This document shows positions 35,339-43,869 of a DNA stretch of 58,690 nucleotides, piece after piece. The translations under genes and the position numbers were made by a program. The DNA comes from an uncultured Bacteroidales bacterium (lineage in GTDB: Bacteria; Bacteroidota; Bacteroidia; Bacteroidales; UBA3663): positions 1 through 58,690 of the forward strand of contig CAJOLH010000047.1 of NCBI GenBank assembly GCA_905235375.1, read 5' to 3'. Under the pieces are notes generated by a model that worked only from the letters and a program-made list of their open reading frames with translations, was not told the origin of the DNA and ran no database searches. Each line of letters starts with the position of its first letter. Positions within the stretch are counted from its first letter, which is position 1.

Positions 35339-36544
35339 CTACTTAATGGTGCATCCAAGAGCAAATGACATCTGCTCGGCCTCGAAGCCATTGCCTTTGG
35401 TGTAGAATCCTATGTAAGGGGATACGGTTTTATGGCGGAACATCACGTATTTGTATCCGACATTTTCGTAGATTCGCGCGGTTCCTTTATATTTTATAGG
35501 GCGTTTGCCGTTCAAATAGGTGCCGACTTGCACGTGGATGACAAAGGGACCGAACCATCGGTCATATTTGATGCCCGCTCCAATATAGTCTTTGCGATTG
35601 GTTCGATCGGCATGGTCGTTGTGATAAAAATCCACGCCCATGCCGATGCCATTGTTGGGGTCGATGCGATACATTGCATCTGCCATCAAGGTAATTTGTA
35701 TTGCGGAGTTGGGATCTTCGAAATATACTTTGCTGTATCCCGCCATCACACTGCCGTAAAAGTGCGAACGGAACCTCCTGCCATCTTTTTCGATAAGGGC
35801 TTCTTCGGGTTTGCATTTCTGTATTTCCTTCAAGGTCTTGTGCCGATAGCGCAAGGAAAGCGAGAAGTTGTTGATGCCTGTGTTGTAGTTCGCGAGTCCG
35901 CTGTTGCTGAGGTGCGTGAATTGAGGACCGAAGGCTATTTCCCCACCTTTGATCTCGTAGGCGAAGAACCACCCGAACCCTACAAAGATTTGCCAAGGCT
36001 TGGAGAGAGTGACCCAACTGGGGACTTCATAGACGGGATTGAAGACGTAGGCAGCTCCCGTTTCGTGATTCAGGTATCCGTGCCATTTGCCGCTTGTCCA
36101 GCAGTATTGGTTCAGGGTGAGACCAAACGTGGCAATCTGCCCGTAGTCGGCTGTCTTGCTTTGAGGGAAGATAGGTTTCACACCCCGTATCTTTAGATGA
36201 CTATAGTCTAACCATTGGAAATACATGCCGAGAGTAGGGTAGTAATAGCCTTTGGGCGCAGCACCATAATCTTTCGAGGTGAACTGATGCCCGATATTCA
36301 ACTGCCACATCTGGCTGAACTTCTGTGTGAACTCCGAGTTCTTTACCGATCGCCACTCTGTGGCACCAAAAGGCGACCCTGCGCCATAGCCAATTCCCCA
36401 TTCGTTAATCAGATTCTCCCGTTTGCTCTCTTCTCGATGTTGGGAATAGGCATCCCTTCCTGCTATCAGCAGAACGAAAGACAGAATCAATAATCTGAAG
36501 AGGGACATTGTGCGCCCGAGGGTATGAAGCTTGCGCCGTTTCAT
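35339..36544 (-). CDS. PagL-like lipid A 3-O-deacylase (acyloxyacyl hydrolase family)
   Basis: An outer-membrane β-barrel protein of about 401 residues. The motif FGPQFTHLSNSGLANYNTGIN contains the His-x-Ser dyad of PagL-type lipid A deacylases, in the expected setting before a transmembrane strand (FSLSLRYR). A signal peptide (LFRLLILSFVLLIAGRDAYS) is clear. I choose the ATG at 36544; an ATG at about 36508, just before the hydrophobic segment, is equally possible, and a longer in-frame extension to 36598 is less likely. It is longer than Pseudomonas PagL (~170) but such long forms are known in Bacteroidetes. It would remove an acyl chain from lipid A in the outer membrane. Confidence 0.78.
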   Translation of the reverse strand: MKRRKLHTLGRTMSLFRLLILSFVLLIAGRDAYSQHREESKRENLINEWGIGYGAGSPFGATEWRSVKNSEFTQKFSQMWQLNIGHQFTSKDYGAAPKGYYYPTLGMYFQWLDYSHLKIRGVKPIFPQSKTADYGQIATFGLTLNQYCWTSGKWHGYLNHETGAAYVFNPVYEVPSWVTLSKPWQIFVGFGWFFAYEIKGGEIAFGPQFTHLSNSGLANYNTGINNFSLSLRYRHKTLKEIQKCKPEEALIEKDGRRFRSHFYGSVMAGYSKVYFEDPNSAIQITLMADAMYRIDPNNGIGMGVDFYHNDHADRTNRKDYIGAGIKYDRWFGPFVIHVQVGTYLNGKRPIKYKGTARIYENVGYKYVMFRHKTVSPYIGFYTKGNGFEAEQMSFALGCTIK

Positions 36545-36625
36545 ATTGCAAAGATAATTTGTATCGAACAAAAAACGCCATTTCAGCGGAAAAATCATGG
36601 ATAAAGTCTTTTATTGTCTTCGAAA

Positions 36626-36657
36626 TTTGGTTAATTGAATAATTTGCATTACATTTG
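36626..36657 (+). promoter_or_regulatory. Promoter of folD
   Basis: TTTG at 36626-36629, a 20-nt spacer, TACATTTG at 36650-36657; 20 nt ahead of the start codon. Confidence 0.75.
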
Positions 36658-36677
36658 CAAAACTAATTTTGATAATT

Positions 36678-37556
36678 ATGACATTGATAGATGGAAAGGC
36701 TACTGCTGCAGCCATTAAGCAAGAGATAGCAGCAGAAGTCCAGCAGATGCTGGCCGAAGGAAAACGTGCTCCCCATCTGGCTGCTGTCTTGGTGGGCCAT
36801 GATGGAGGTTCGGAGACATACGTAGCTGCCAAGGTGAAGGCTTGCGCCGAGTGTGGATTTACATCTTCGCTGATACGTTTCGAGAGTGATGTCACTGAAG
36901 AGGAACTCCTTGCCAAGGTGGATGAGTTGAACAAGAATCCCGAGATTGACGGCTTCATCGTGCAGTTGCCCTTGCCGAAGCATATCGACAGCCAGAAGAT
37001 CATCGAGGCCATCGACTACCGCAAGGATGTGGATGGATTCCATCCGGTAAACGTGGGACGTCTTTCTATCGGTCTTCCTTGCTTTGTGAGTGCTACGCCG
37101 ATGGGCATCATGGATCTGCTCGAGCGCTACAATGTGCCGACCAAGGGCAAGCATTGCGTCGTGCTCGGACGTTCGAACATCGTGGGCAAGCCCGTGGCTA
37201 CGCTGATGATGCAAAAGACTTATCCCGGCAATGCCACGGTGACCGTCTGCCACAGCGCTTCGGAGAACCTCAAGGAGATTTGCGCTTCTGCCGACATCCT
37301 TATTGCTGCTATTGGACAGCCAGAGTTCGTTACGGCAGATATGGTGAAGGAAGGAGCCACGGTGATTGACGTAGGTACGACCCGCGTTCCCGATGCTACC
37401 AAGAAGTCGGGCTTCAAACTCAAGGGCGACGTCAAGTTTGACGAAGTGGCTCCCAAGTGCGCTTTCATCACGCCTGTTCCTGGTGGAGTAGGCCCGATGA
37501 CCATCTGCTCGCTGATGAAGAATACACTCAAGGCGGGGAAAGGTGTGAATTGGTAA
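36678..37556 (+). CDS. folD: Bifunctional methylene-THF dehydrogenase / methenyl-THF cyclohydrolase
   Basis: A 292-residue cytoplasmic enzyme interconverting 5,10-methylene-, methenyl- and 10-formyl-tetrahydrofolate. Motifs: [13 protein letters not shown] with the catalytic YxxxK lysine (~residue 53), [10 protein letters not shown], the [14 protein letters not shown] loop, [11 protein letters not shown] (NADP site) and [14 protein letters not shown] use the ATG at 36678 rather than a TTG 9 nt upstream. It is convergent with 5-formyl-THF cyclo-ligase, a neighbour in the same folate interconversions. Confidence 0.96.
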   Translation: MTLIDGKATAAAIKQEIAAEVQQMLAEGKRAPHLAAVLVGHDGGSETYVAAKVKACAECGFTSSLIRFESDVTEEELLAKVDELNKNPEIDGFIVQLPLPKHIDSQKIIEAIDYRKDVDGFHPVNVGRLSIGLPCFVSATPMGIMDLLERYNVPTKGKHCVVLGRSNIVGKPVATLMMQKTYPGNATVTVCHSASENLKEICASADILIAAIGQPEFVTADMVKEGATVIDVGTTRVPDATKKSGFKLKGDVKFDEVAPKCAFITPVPGGVGPMTICSLMKNTLKAGKGVNW

Positions 37557-37575
37557 ATCCGGCGGTTTTGGTTTT

Positions 37576-37626
37576 CGGTATTCCGTAATATCGTAATTCC
37601 GTAATACCGAGATACCGTTATATCGG
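37576..37626. repeat. Palindromic short-period repeat (ATTCCGTAAT units)
   Basis: GGTATTCCGTAAT, ATTCCGTAATACC and GATACCGTTATATCGG are strung together between folD and the terminator. They resemble the tract at 2935-3020. Confidence 0.6.
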
Positions 37627-37657
37627 AATTTAGAAAATAACCCCCTCTTAACCCAAA

Positions 37658-37687
37658 CAAGGTGGTGACTAAGCAGTCACCACCTTG
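37658..37687. terminator. Terminator shared by folD and the cyclo-ligase gene
   Basis: A 13-bp perfect stem CAAGGTGGTGACT / AGTCACCACCTTG with a 4-nt loop; the right arm overlaps the last codons of the minus-strand gene. Confidence 0.8.
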
Positions 37688-38205
37688 TCCATTCTTACGT
37701 CCCATTCGTCGCAGGGAACCATCCGTTGCAGCTGGCAGGTGAAGCAAACACCCCACTTCGGGCAATCCAATGCTGGCAACAGCTTGTCGTAATAGCCTTT
37801 GCCTCGCCCCATGCGATGCCCCTTTCGGCTGAATGCGCGACCGGGGATGACGGCGAGGTCGATCCTCGTCAGGTCGGTCAGTTCCGCACAGGCATCGGTT
37901 GGTTCTTCAATGCCAAACTTCCCCTGCGTCGCTATGTACTGCGGGTCGTACTTACGGAGTAGCAGTGTGTCTCCATCAACGACGGGCAGGATGACCGTCT
38001 TGCCCGAGCCCATCGCATCGTCGATGAGCAGTTGCAGATTGACCTCGTCAGGCAGTGCAGCATAGAGAAGCACGGTTTCGGCATTTTGCCATTCTGCCGA
38101 GCCAATGACCTGCAGACAGACATAGAGGGACTGGGTGTCGCGTTCGGCAACACTCAGTTTCTTTATTTCCTCTTTGATCTGCTTACGCAGTTCGTCCTTG
38201 GTCAT
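37669..38205 (-). CDS. 5-formyltetrahydrofolate cyclo-ligase
   Basis: A 178-residue enzyme (MTHFS) that converts 5-formyl-THF to 5,10-methenyl-THF using ATP, recycling the storage folate. The N-terminal RKQIKEEIKKLS helix, the LLYAALPDEVN substrate loop, FGIEEPT and the ATP-binding segment FSRKGHRMGRGKGYYDKLL are all present. It is 8 nt downstream of the Ca/Na antiporter gene on the same strand. Folate neighbours folD (convergent) and metF/metH (5 kb away) fit its role. Confidence 0.93.
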   Translation of the reverse strand: MTKDELRKQIKEEIKKLSVAERDTQSLYVCLQVIGSAEWQNAETVLLYAALPDEVNLQLLIDDAMGSGKTVILPVVDGDTLLLRKYDPQYIATQGKFGIEEPTDACAELTDLTRIDLAVIPGRAFSRKGHRMGRGKGYYDKLLPALDCPKWGVCFTCQLQRMVPCDEWDVRMDKVVTA

Positions 38206-38213
38206 CCTTATTT

Positions 38214-39167
38214 TTATCCTACGATGATGGTTTTAGTTAGATATGTAATATAGATCGCAGTAAGAGTCACGCCTTCCCAACGTTCGAGCTTATATTTTGA
38301 GCGAAGGAACATCCAGAGCAGTACACCCAGGCAGACCATTAGCGCATAGTCGAAGGCAAAACCAATGTTGGATCCTGTGATTGGCGTGATGATTGAGGAG
38401 ATGCCGATGACGCAGAGGATGTTGAAGTAGCCCGACCCGATGATGTTGCCAATGGCCATGTCGGTCTTGCCCTTGATGGCAGCCATCACGCTGGAGAATA
38501 GTTCGGGCAGAGAGGTGCCGATGGCCACGATGGTGAGGCCGATGATGCGGTCGGTGACACCTAACTGGCGGGCAATGTTGCTGGCTCCTTCGACTAGAAT
38601 ATTGGCACCGAAGACCATGGCAAGAAATGCGCCTACTACCAAAAGGATGGCTTTCCAAAGCGCCATCGGCTCAGCTTCATCATGGGATTCAGGGTTCTCT
38701 TTAGCAAGTGTTGCTTCGGCTTTGCGCGACTCGCGCACCTGATATGTGACGAAGCTCGTGAGTATAAGTACTGCAATGACTCCTGCTACACGCCCCACGG
38801 TGCCCGTCATGGCAATGGCCACAAAGAGCACGAACGAAAGGAGCATAAACGGGAGGTCAACCTTGAGGGTTGATTTTTGCGCGGGAATCACATGCACGAT
38901 TGAGGTTACGCCCAGAATCAATGCAATGTTGGAGATGTTCGAACCCACGACATTACCGATGGCGATGCCCGAGTTGCCCATCAATGCAGACTGCGCCGAA
39001 ACCAGTAGTTCCGGCATTGAAGTGCCGAAGCCGACCACGGTGAGACCAATCACCATTTCGCTGAGTTTGGCTCGCTTGGCGATTGCCACCGAACCATCGA
39101 CGAGATAATCGCCTCCCTTGACGAGAAGCACTAATCCTAAAAGGATATATACGATGTCTAAGATCAT
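38214..39167 (-). CDS. Calcium/sodium antiporter, YrbG family
   Basis: A 317-residue inner-membrane exchanger with two inverted halves of five helices each. Both halves carry the α-repeats: GFGTSMPELLVSAQSA with GNVVGSNISNIALILG in the first (~45-85), and AIGTSLPELFSSVMAA with GNIIGSGYFNILCVIG in the second (~210-255). A cytoplasmic charged loop (RESRKAEATLAKENPESHDE) separates them. It lies 2 nt after the M3 peptidase gene and 8 nt before the cyclo-ligase gene, so these three are probably one transcript. Confidence 0.94.
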   Translation of the reverse strand: MILDIVYILLGLVLLVKGGDYLVDGSVAIAKRAKLSEMVIGLTVVGFGTSMPELLVSAQSALMGNSGIAIGNVVGSNISNIALILGVTSIVHVIPAQKSTLKVDLPFMLLSFVLFVAIAMTGTVGRVAGVIAVLILTSFVTYQVRESRKAEATLAKENPESHDEAEPMALWKAILLVVGAFLAMVFGANILVEGASNIARQLGVTDRIIGLTIVAIGTSLPELFSSVMAAIKGKTDMAIGNIIGSGYFNILCVIGISSIITPITGSNIGFAFDYALMVCLGVLLWMFLRSKYKLERWEGVTLTAIYITYLTKTIIVG

Positions 39168-39169
39168 GA

Positions 39170-41326
39170 TTATTTGATTATGCCGTCACGACGCATCAGG
39201 GCATTGATGTCAGGGTCGGCTCCCTTGAATTGTCTGTAAAGTTCTGCCGGATCCACAGTGTCGCCACTTTCGAGCAGGTGACGGAATCGTTTGGCTGTGT
39301 CGGGATTGAACAGTCCTTCCTTCTGGAAGACGGCGAAGGCATCGGCATCGAGCATCTCTGCCCATTTGTAACCGTAATAGCCAGCAGCATAGCCTCCGCT
39401 GAAGATATGGGTGAACGAAGTAGCCATCATGGCACCCTCGACACGTGGCAACACTTGTGTGGGAGCCATAGCATCTGCTTCAAACTGCTCGATGTCCTGA
39501 AGCTGTGGGAACCGCGCCGTAATCTCGTTGCTGTTGTCCCCTTGATTACCCTTGCCCAAAGTGTAGAACTTCATGTCGAGCATACCGAATGAAAGCTGAC
39601 GTACGCAGGCATAGGCTGCCTGGAAGTTGGAGGCATCTTGTATGCGATCGACGAGGTCCTGTGGAATCTTTTCGCCCGTCTGGTAGTCGGCAGCAAAGGT
39701 GTCGAGGAATTCCTTTTCGCGCATGAAGTTCTCATTGAACTGCGACGGCAATTCCACGAAGTCGTGTGCAACGTTGGTGCCGCTCTGTCCCTTGAAGGTA
39801 CACTTGGTGAGCAGGCCGTGGAGTGAGTGTCCGAACTCATGCAGGAAGGTGGTACACTCGTCGTAGGTCAGGAGGGCTGGTACGTAGGTCGAGTCGCCAG
39901 GCTGACCAATAGGCTTGCTGAACGACATGACAATCTGGATGTGCGGACGGCTGTCGCTGCCGTCCTTCTCGCGCCACTGCCCCTTGAATTCTGTCATCCA
40001 GGCGCCGGGGCGCTTCACTTCGCGCGGGAAGAAGTCGGTGTAGAGGAGTCCGAGATAGGAAGAGTCAGCATCAAGCACCTCAAAACATTCGGCGGCCTCG
40101 TTATAGACGGGTACGTCAATCTTGTTGAAGGTGACGCCATAGAGTCGTTCTGCCAGGCCGAAGACACCTTTCTTGACCTTTTCGAGCGAGAGATAAGGTT
40201 TGATCTGAGCATCGCTGACATTGTATTTCTCTGCCTTGAGTTTCTCGCTGTAGTAGCTGAAGTCCCATGGCATCAAGTCCTTCACACCATCCTTGGCGGC
40301 AAGGGCAGCCACCTCCTTGACATCGTTCATGGCAGGCTGCTTATAGGCCTTGAGCAACTGATTGAGCAAGCTGTTGACGGCATTGGGCGTATGTGCCATG
40401 GTGTTGGTGAGGCGCAGGTCTGCAAAGGTCTCGTAGCCCAGCAGGTCGGCTTTCTCCTGGCGCAGGGTGGCAATCTTGCGGATATTCTCTGTGTTGTCGA
40501 ATTCTCCGCCCACACAACGTGCATTATAGGCCTTATAGAGCAGTTCGCGAAGGTCGCGACGGCTCGAATAGGTCATGAACGGACGATAATCGGTGGCGAG
40601 CAGTCCGATCTGGTAATCCTTCTGCTTGAGCGCTTCGGTCACAAAACCGGGCAGTCCGGCAAGGTCGGTCTCGGGGTTAAGCTGGTACTTCCATGTCCCC
40701 GTTGCCTTCTGCACGTTCTGTCCGAAGACGAGCGTGAGGCTGTCGAGTTCGGCGCTCACCTGACGCCAGCGCTCACGCTTCTCACCCTGAAGGGTGGCAC
40801 CATTGCGCACATAGCTGTCATAGGTGTCCTTCAGCAGACGATATTGCTCGGTAGTAAGTGTAGTAGCCTTGGGATCTGCGTTGTCGTTCCAAACTTGCTG
40901 GATGCGTTCAAACAACTTTTCGTTGAGACTGATGTCGAGGCTGTGCTGGCTCATCATCGGCTGGAGTTCCTCACCGAGGGCGAGCATCTCGTCGGTGCCA
41001 TCACACTCATGGAGGTTGTAGAAGATGCCTGCCACGCGGTTCAATAGGCCACCACTGTAGTCGAGTGCAGCGATTGTATTTTCGAAGGTGGGAGCTTCGG
41101 GATTGTTGACAATGGCATCAATCTCCTTGTTTTGCTCCTGGATGCCAGCCTCGAATGCCGGCTTGTAGTGCTCGATCTTGAGTTTGTCGAAGGGAAAGGC
41201 ACCATGAGGAAGGGGGGATGCTACGAGGAAGGGATTTTCCATATCTTTGTTCGTGTTACGATCAGTGCAGCTGGCCACAGTGAATGCAGTAACGGCCATT
41301 GCACAAAGGATTGTTGAGGTCTTCAT
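39170..41326 (-). CDS. M3-family metallopeptidase lipoprotein (Dcp-like peptidyl-dipeptidase)
   Basis: A 718-residue zinc peptidase of the thimet oligopeptidase/Dcp family. An N-terminal signal ends in lipobox VASC (Cys20), so it is lipid-anchored, unlike cytoplasmic E. coli Dcp. The active site is LHEFGHSLHGLL (HExxH near residue 497) with the downstream glutamate in NFMREKEFLDTF. The C-terminal FSGGYAAGYYGYKWAEMLDADAF segment is typical of Dcp. It would degrade short peptides in the periplasm or at the surface. It is the first gene of a run with the antiporter and cyclo-ligase genes. Confidence 0.94.
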   Translation of the reverse strand: MKTSTILCAMAVTAFTVASCTDRNTNKDMENPFLVASPLPHGAFPFDKLKIEHYKPAFEAGIQEQNKEIDAIVNNPEAPTFENTIAALDYSGGLLNRVAGIFYNLHECDGTDEMLALGEELQPMMSQHSLDISLNEKLFERIQQVWNDNADPKATTLTTEQYRLLKDTYDSYVRNGATLQGEKRERWRQVSAELDSLTLVFGQNVQKATGTWKYQLNPETDLAGLPGFVTEALKQKDYQIGLLATDYRPFMTYSSRRDLRELLYKAYNARCVGGEFDNTENIRKIATLRQEKADLLGYETFADLRLTNTMAHTPNAVNSLLNQLLKAYKQPAMNDVKEVAALAAKDGVKDLMPWDFSYYSEKLKAEKYNVSDAQIKPYLSLEKVKKGVFGLAERLYGVTFNKIDVPVYNEAAECFEVLDADSSYLGLLYTDFFPREVKRPGAWMTEFKGQWREKDGSDSRPHIQIVMSFSKPIGQPGDSTYVPALLTYDECTTFLHEFGHSLHGLLTKCTFKGQSGTNVAHDFVELPSQFNENFMREKEFLDTFAADYQTGEKIPQDLVDRIQDASNFQAAYACVRQLSFGMLDMKFYTLGKGNQGDNSNEITARFPQLQDIEQFEADAMAPTQVLPRVEGAMMATSFTHIFSGGYAAGYYGYKWAEMLDADAFAVFQKEGLFNPDTAKRFRHLLESGDTVDPAELYRQFKGADPDINALMRRDGIIK

Positions 41327-41370
41327 TAGAGTTCTGAAAGGTTCTGAAGGGTTAAGAGTGGTCCTGAAAG
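41327..41370. repeat. Short GGTTCTGAA repeat between hisS and the M3 peptidase gene
   Basis: GTTCTGAAAG, GTTCTGAAGG and GTCCTGAAAG follow one another; same family as the 9-nt repeats elsewhere. Confidence 0.6.
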
Positions 41371-41380
41371 GGAATTTCCT

Positions 41381-42754
41381 TTATTTGTAAAATTTGGATA
41401 CGAGTTCGTCCGCCTTCACCTTCACTTGTTCACCGGTGATCATGTTCTTGAGCGAAACCTCGCCCGAAGCCACTTCGTCGGATCCAACGATGACGACGTA
41501 GGGAATCTGCTTGGCATTGGCGTAGGTCATCTGCTTCTTCATCTTGGCGCGTGCGTCGGGATAAATCTCGGTGCGGACACCCGACTTTCGAAGGGCAGCA
41601 AGGAGCGGTAGACAGAAGTCCTGTTCGGCCTCTCCGAAGGTGACGAACAGCAGCTGGGTCGATTGCAGTGCATCGGTGGGGTAGAGGTTGAGTTGGTTGA
41701 GCACATCGTAGATGCGGTCGGCACCGAACGAGATTCCCACGCCTGACATACCGGGCATACCGAAGACCCCCGTAAGGTTGTCGTAGCGGCCACCGCCTGT
41801 GATGGAACCCATCTCCACATCGAGCGCCTTCACTTCGAAAATGGCACCCGTATAGTAGTTGAGGCCACGGGCAAGGGTGAGGTCAATGTCGAGCTGGCAG
41901 TCTGTTCCGCCAAGTTTCTCCACCTTGCTCAGGATGTATTCAAGTTCCTCGACACCCTTCATTCCCACAGCCGAGGCAGACAATGTCTGCTTGATGGTGG
42001 TCAACTTCTGGCGGTTCTCGCCTTCCAGTTTGATGATGGGCTGCAGTTTGGCAATCTGCTCCTCGTTGAGGCCCTTCTCGCGGAGTTCTACATTCACGTT
42101 GTCGAGACCAATCTTGTCGAGTTTGTCGATGGCAACGGTGATGTCAACTAGCAGTTCAGGAGCGCCGATGACTTCCGCGATGCCAGCCAGTATCTTGCGA
42201 TTGTTCATCTTGATGGCCACGCGGATGCCGAAACGACGGAACACTTCGTCGATGATCTGGATGAGTTCCACCTCGTTGAGCAGCGAGTCGGAACCCACGA
42301 CGTCGGCATCACACTGGAAGAATTCGCGGTAGCGCCCTTTCTGCGGACGGTCGGCGCGCCATACGGGTTGTATCTGGTAGCGTTTGAAGGGGAATGCCAG
42401 TTCGTTCTGGTGCATCACGACAAAGCGTGCAAAGGGGACGGTGAGGTCATAGCGCAGACCTTTCTCGCAGATGCGTGCTGCCAGCTTAGCGGTGCCTCCG
42501 TCCTGCAGTTCCTCAGGTTTGACATCGGCGAGGAAGTTGCCCGAGTCGAGAATCTTGAAGAGCAGTTTGTCACCCTCTTCGCCATACTTGCCCATCAGCG
42601 TAGAAAGATTCTCCATCGAAGGAGTCTCAATCTGCTGGTAGCCGTAGAGACCATATACGTCACGTATGGTGTTGAAGATGTAGTTGCGCTTTGCCATCTC
42701 GACAGGCGAGAAGTCACGAGTCCCTTTGGGAATGCTTGGTTTCACTTGTGCCAT
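41381..42754 (-). CDS. hisS: Histidyl-tRNA synthetase
   Basis: A 457-residue class II aminoacyl-tRNA synthetase. Motif 1 region: [18 protein letters not shown]; motif 2: [15 protein letters not shown] with the Arg/Glu pair; the histidine-specific loops [19 protein letters not shown] (RGLNYYTG) and [13 protein letters not shown] are present. The C-terminal anticodon-binding domain spans ~360-457 ([12 protein letters not shown]..., [12 protein letters not shown]). No His-rich leader is seen upstream. Confidence 0.96.
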   Translation of the reverse strand: MAQVKPSIPKGTRDFSPVEMAKRNYIFNTIRDVYGLYGYQQIETPSMENLSTLMGKYGEEGDKLLFKILDSGNFLADVKPEELQDGGTAKLAARICEKGLRYDLTVPFARFVVMHQNELAFPFKRYQIQPVWRADRPQKGRYREFFQCDADVVGSDSLLNEVELIQIIDEVFRRFGIRVAIKMNNRKILAGIAEVIGAPELLVDITVAIDKLDKIGLDNVNVELREKGLNEEQIAKLQPIIKLEGENRQKLTTIKQTLSASAVGMKGVEELEYILSKVEKLGGTDCQLDIDLTLARGLNYYTGAIFEVKALDVEMGSITGGGRYDNLTGVFGMPGMSGVGISFGADRIYDVLNQLNLYPTDALQSTQLLFVTFGEAEQDFCLPLLAALRKSGVRTEIYPDARAKMKKQMTYANAKQIPYVVIVGSDEVASGEVSLKNMITGEQVKVKADELVSKFYK

Positions 42755-42876
42755 ATTTCTTAGTGATTTTGCTTTTTATTATTATTTTTAGCGTGCAAAT
42801 ATACAAAATTTTTGTCTTTTTTCGGTGTGTTTAGGTGTTTTTTTTCGAAAACCCTTACATTTTAAATAATAATATG

Positions 42877-42884
42877 TATCTTTG
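42877..42884 (+). promoter_or_regulatory. -7 box of the metF-metH operon
   Basis: TATCTTTG, 21 nt before the metF start. No riboswitch fold (SAM or cobalamin) is apparent in the 150-nt gap. Confidence 0.6.
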
Positions 42885-42905
42885 CAACTCTAAAATTCTT
42901 TTTTT

Positions 42906-43859
42906 ATGAGCGTATCTGAGATTCTGCGTACTACCAAAGAGACATTATTCTCGTTTGAGGTGTTGCCCCCGTTGCGTGGGAAGAGCCTCGAACAGATTTA
43001 CGATACCATCGATCGGTTGATGGCCTTCAATCCCGCATTCATTGAGGTGACTACACATCGCAGCGACTATGTTTATAAGGAGTTGGCTCCCGGGCAGTAT
43101 TGCCGCGTAGAGGAGCGCCTTCGTCCAGGAACTGTGCCCATAAGTTATGCCATCAAGCAGCGCTATAATGTGCCCGTTGTACCCCATGTCATCTGTTCGG
43201 GCTATTCGCAACAGGATACAGAGAACGAATTGATGGATCTTGCGTTTCTCGGAATGCATGACTTGCTTGTGTTGCGTGGCGATAAGTCGAAGCAGGACAG
43301 CCGCTTCATTCCCAAGGAGGGCGGTCTGCAGTATGCCAGCGAGCTTTGTGAGCAAATCAACGAGTTCAACAAGGGCAACCTCCTCTATGGCGGCCAGCAT
43401 GAATTGACGCTCGTTACACCTTTCACCTATGGAGTGGCTGGTTATCCCGAGAAGCACGAAGAGGCCATGAGCCCAGCTTCCGACCTGCGCGCCTTGAAGC
43501 GCAAGGTGGATCTGGGCGCGGGATACATATCGACACAGATGTTTTTCGACAATAGGAAATATTTCGATTTCGTGAAACGGTGTCGTGAGATTGGCATCCA
43601 AGTGCCGATAGTTCCCGGTTTGAAGCCCCTCACTACCCTCAACCAGCGAGCCGCGCTCCCACGTACCTTCCACATCGATTTCCCCGAAAAACTGGTCAAG
43701 ATGCTTGAGAAATGCCGGACCAATGACGATGTGAAGGAGGTGGGTGTGGAGTGGCTGGTTCGTCAATGCCGTGAGCTGAAGGATCGGGAGGCACCTTGTC
43801 TCCATTTCTATACGATGAACGCTGCCAATCAGATTGTGAAGATCATGTCTGCCATTTGA
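42906..43859 (+). CDS. metF: 5,10-methylenetetrahydrofolate reductase
   Basis: A 317-residue flavoenzyme reducing methylene-THF to 5-methyl-THF, the methyl donor for MetH encoded just 10 nt downstream. TIM-barrel motifs: FSFEVLPPLRGKSLEQIY (catalytic Glu), FIEVTTHRSD, VVPHVICSGY, LLVLRGDKSK (FAD site), FTYGVAGYPEKHEEA and DLGAGYISTQMFFDN. Length and order are standard. Confidence 0.95.
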   Translation: MSVSEILRTTKETLFSFEVLPPLRGKSLEQIYDTIDRLMAFNPAFIEVTTHRSDYVYKELAPGQYCRVEERLRPGTVPISYAIKQRYNVPVVPHVICSGYSQQDTENELMDLAFLGMHDLLVLRGDKSKQDSRFIPKEGGLQYASELCEQINEFNKGNLLYGGQHELTLVTPFTYGVAGYPEKHEEAMSPASDLRALKRKVDLGAGYISTQMFFDNRKYFDFVKRCREIGIQVPIVPGLKPLTTLNQRAALPRTFHIDFPEKLVKMLEKCRTNDDVKEVGVEWLVRQCRELKDREAPCLHFYTMNAANQIVKIMSAI

Positions 43860-43869
43860 GTAACTCTTT

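Noticed and set aside
42755..42905. SAM or cobalamin riboswitch before metF-metH
   Set aside because: The gap is short and AT-rich; no conserved B12-box or SAM-riboswitch core is visible.
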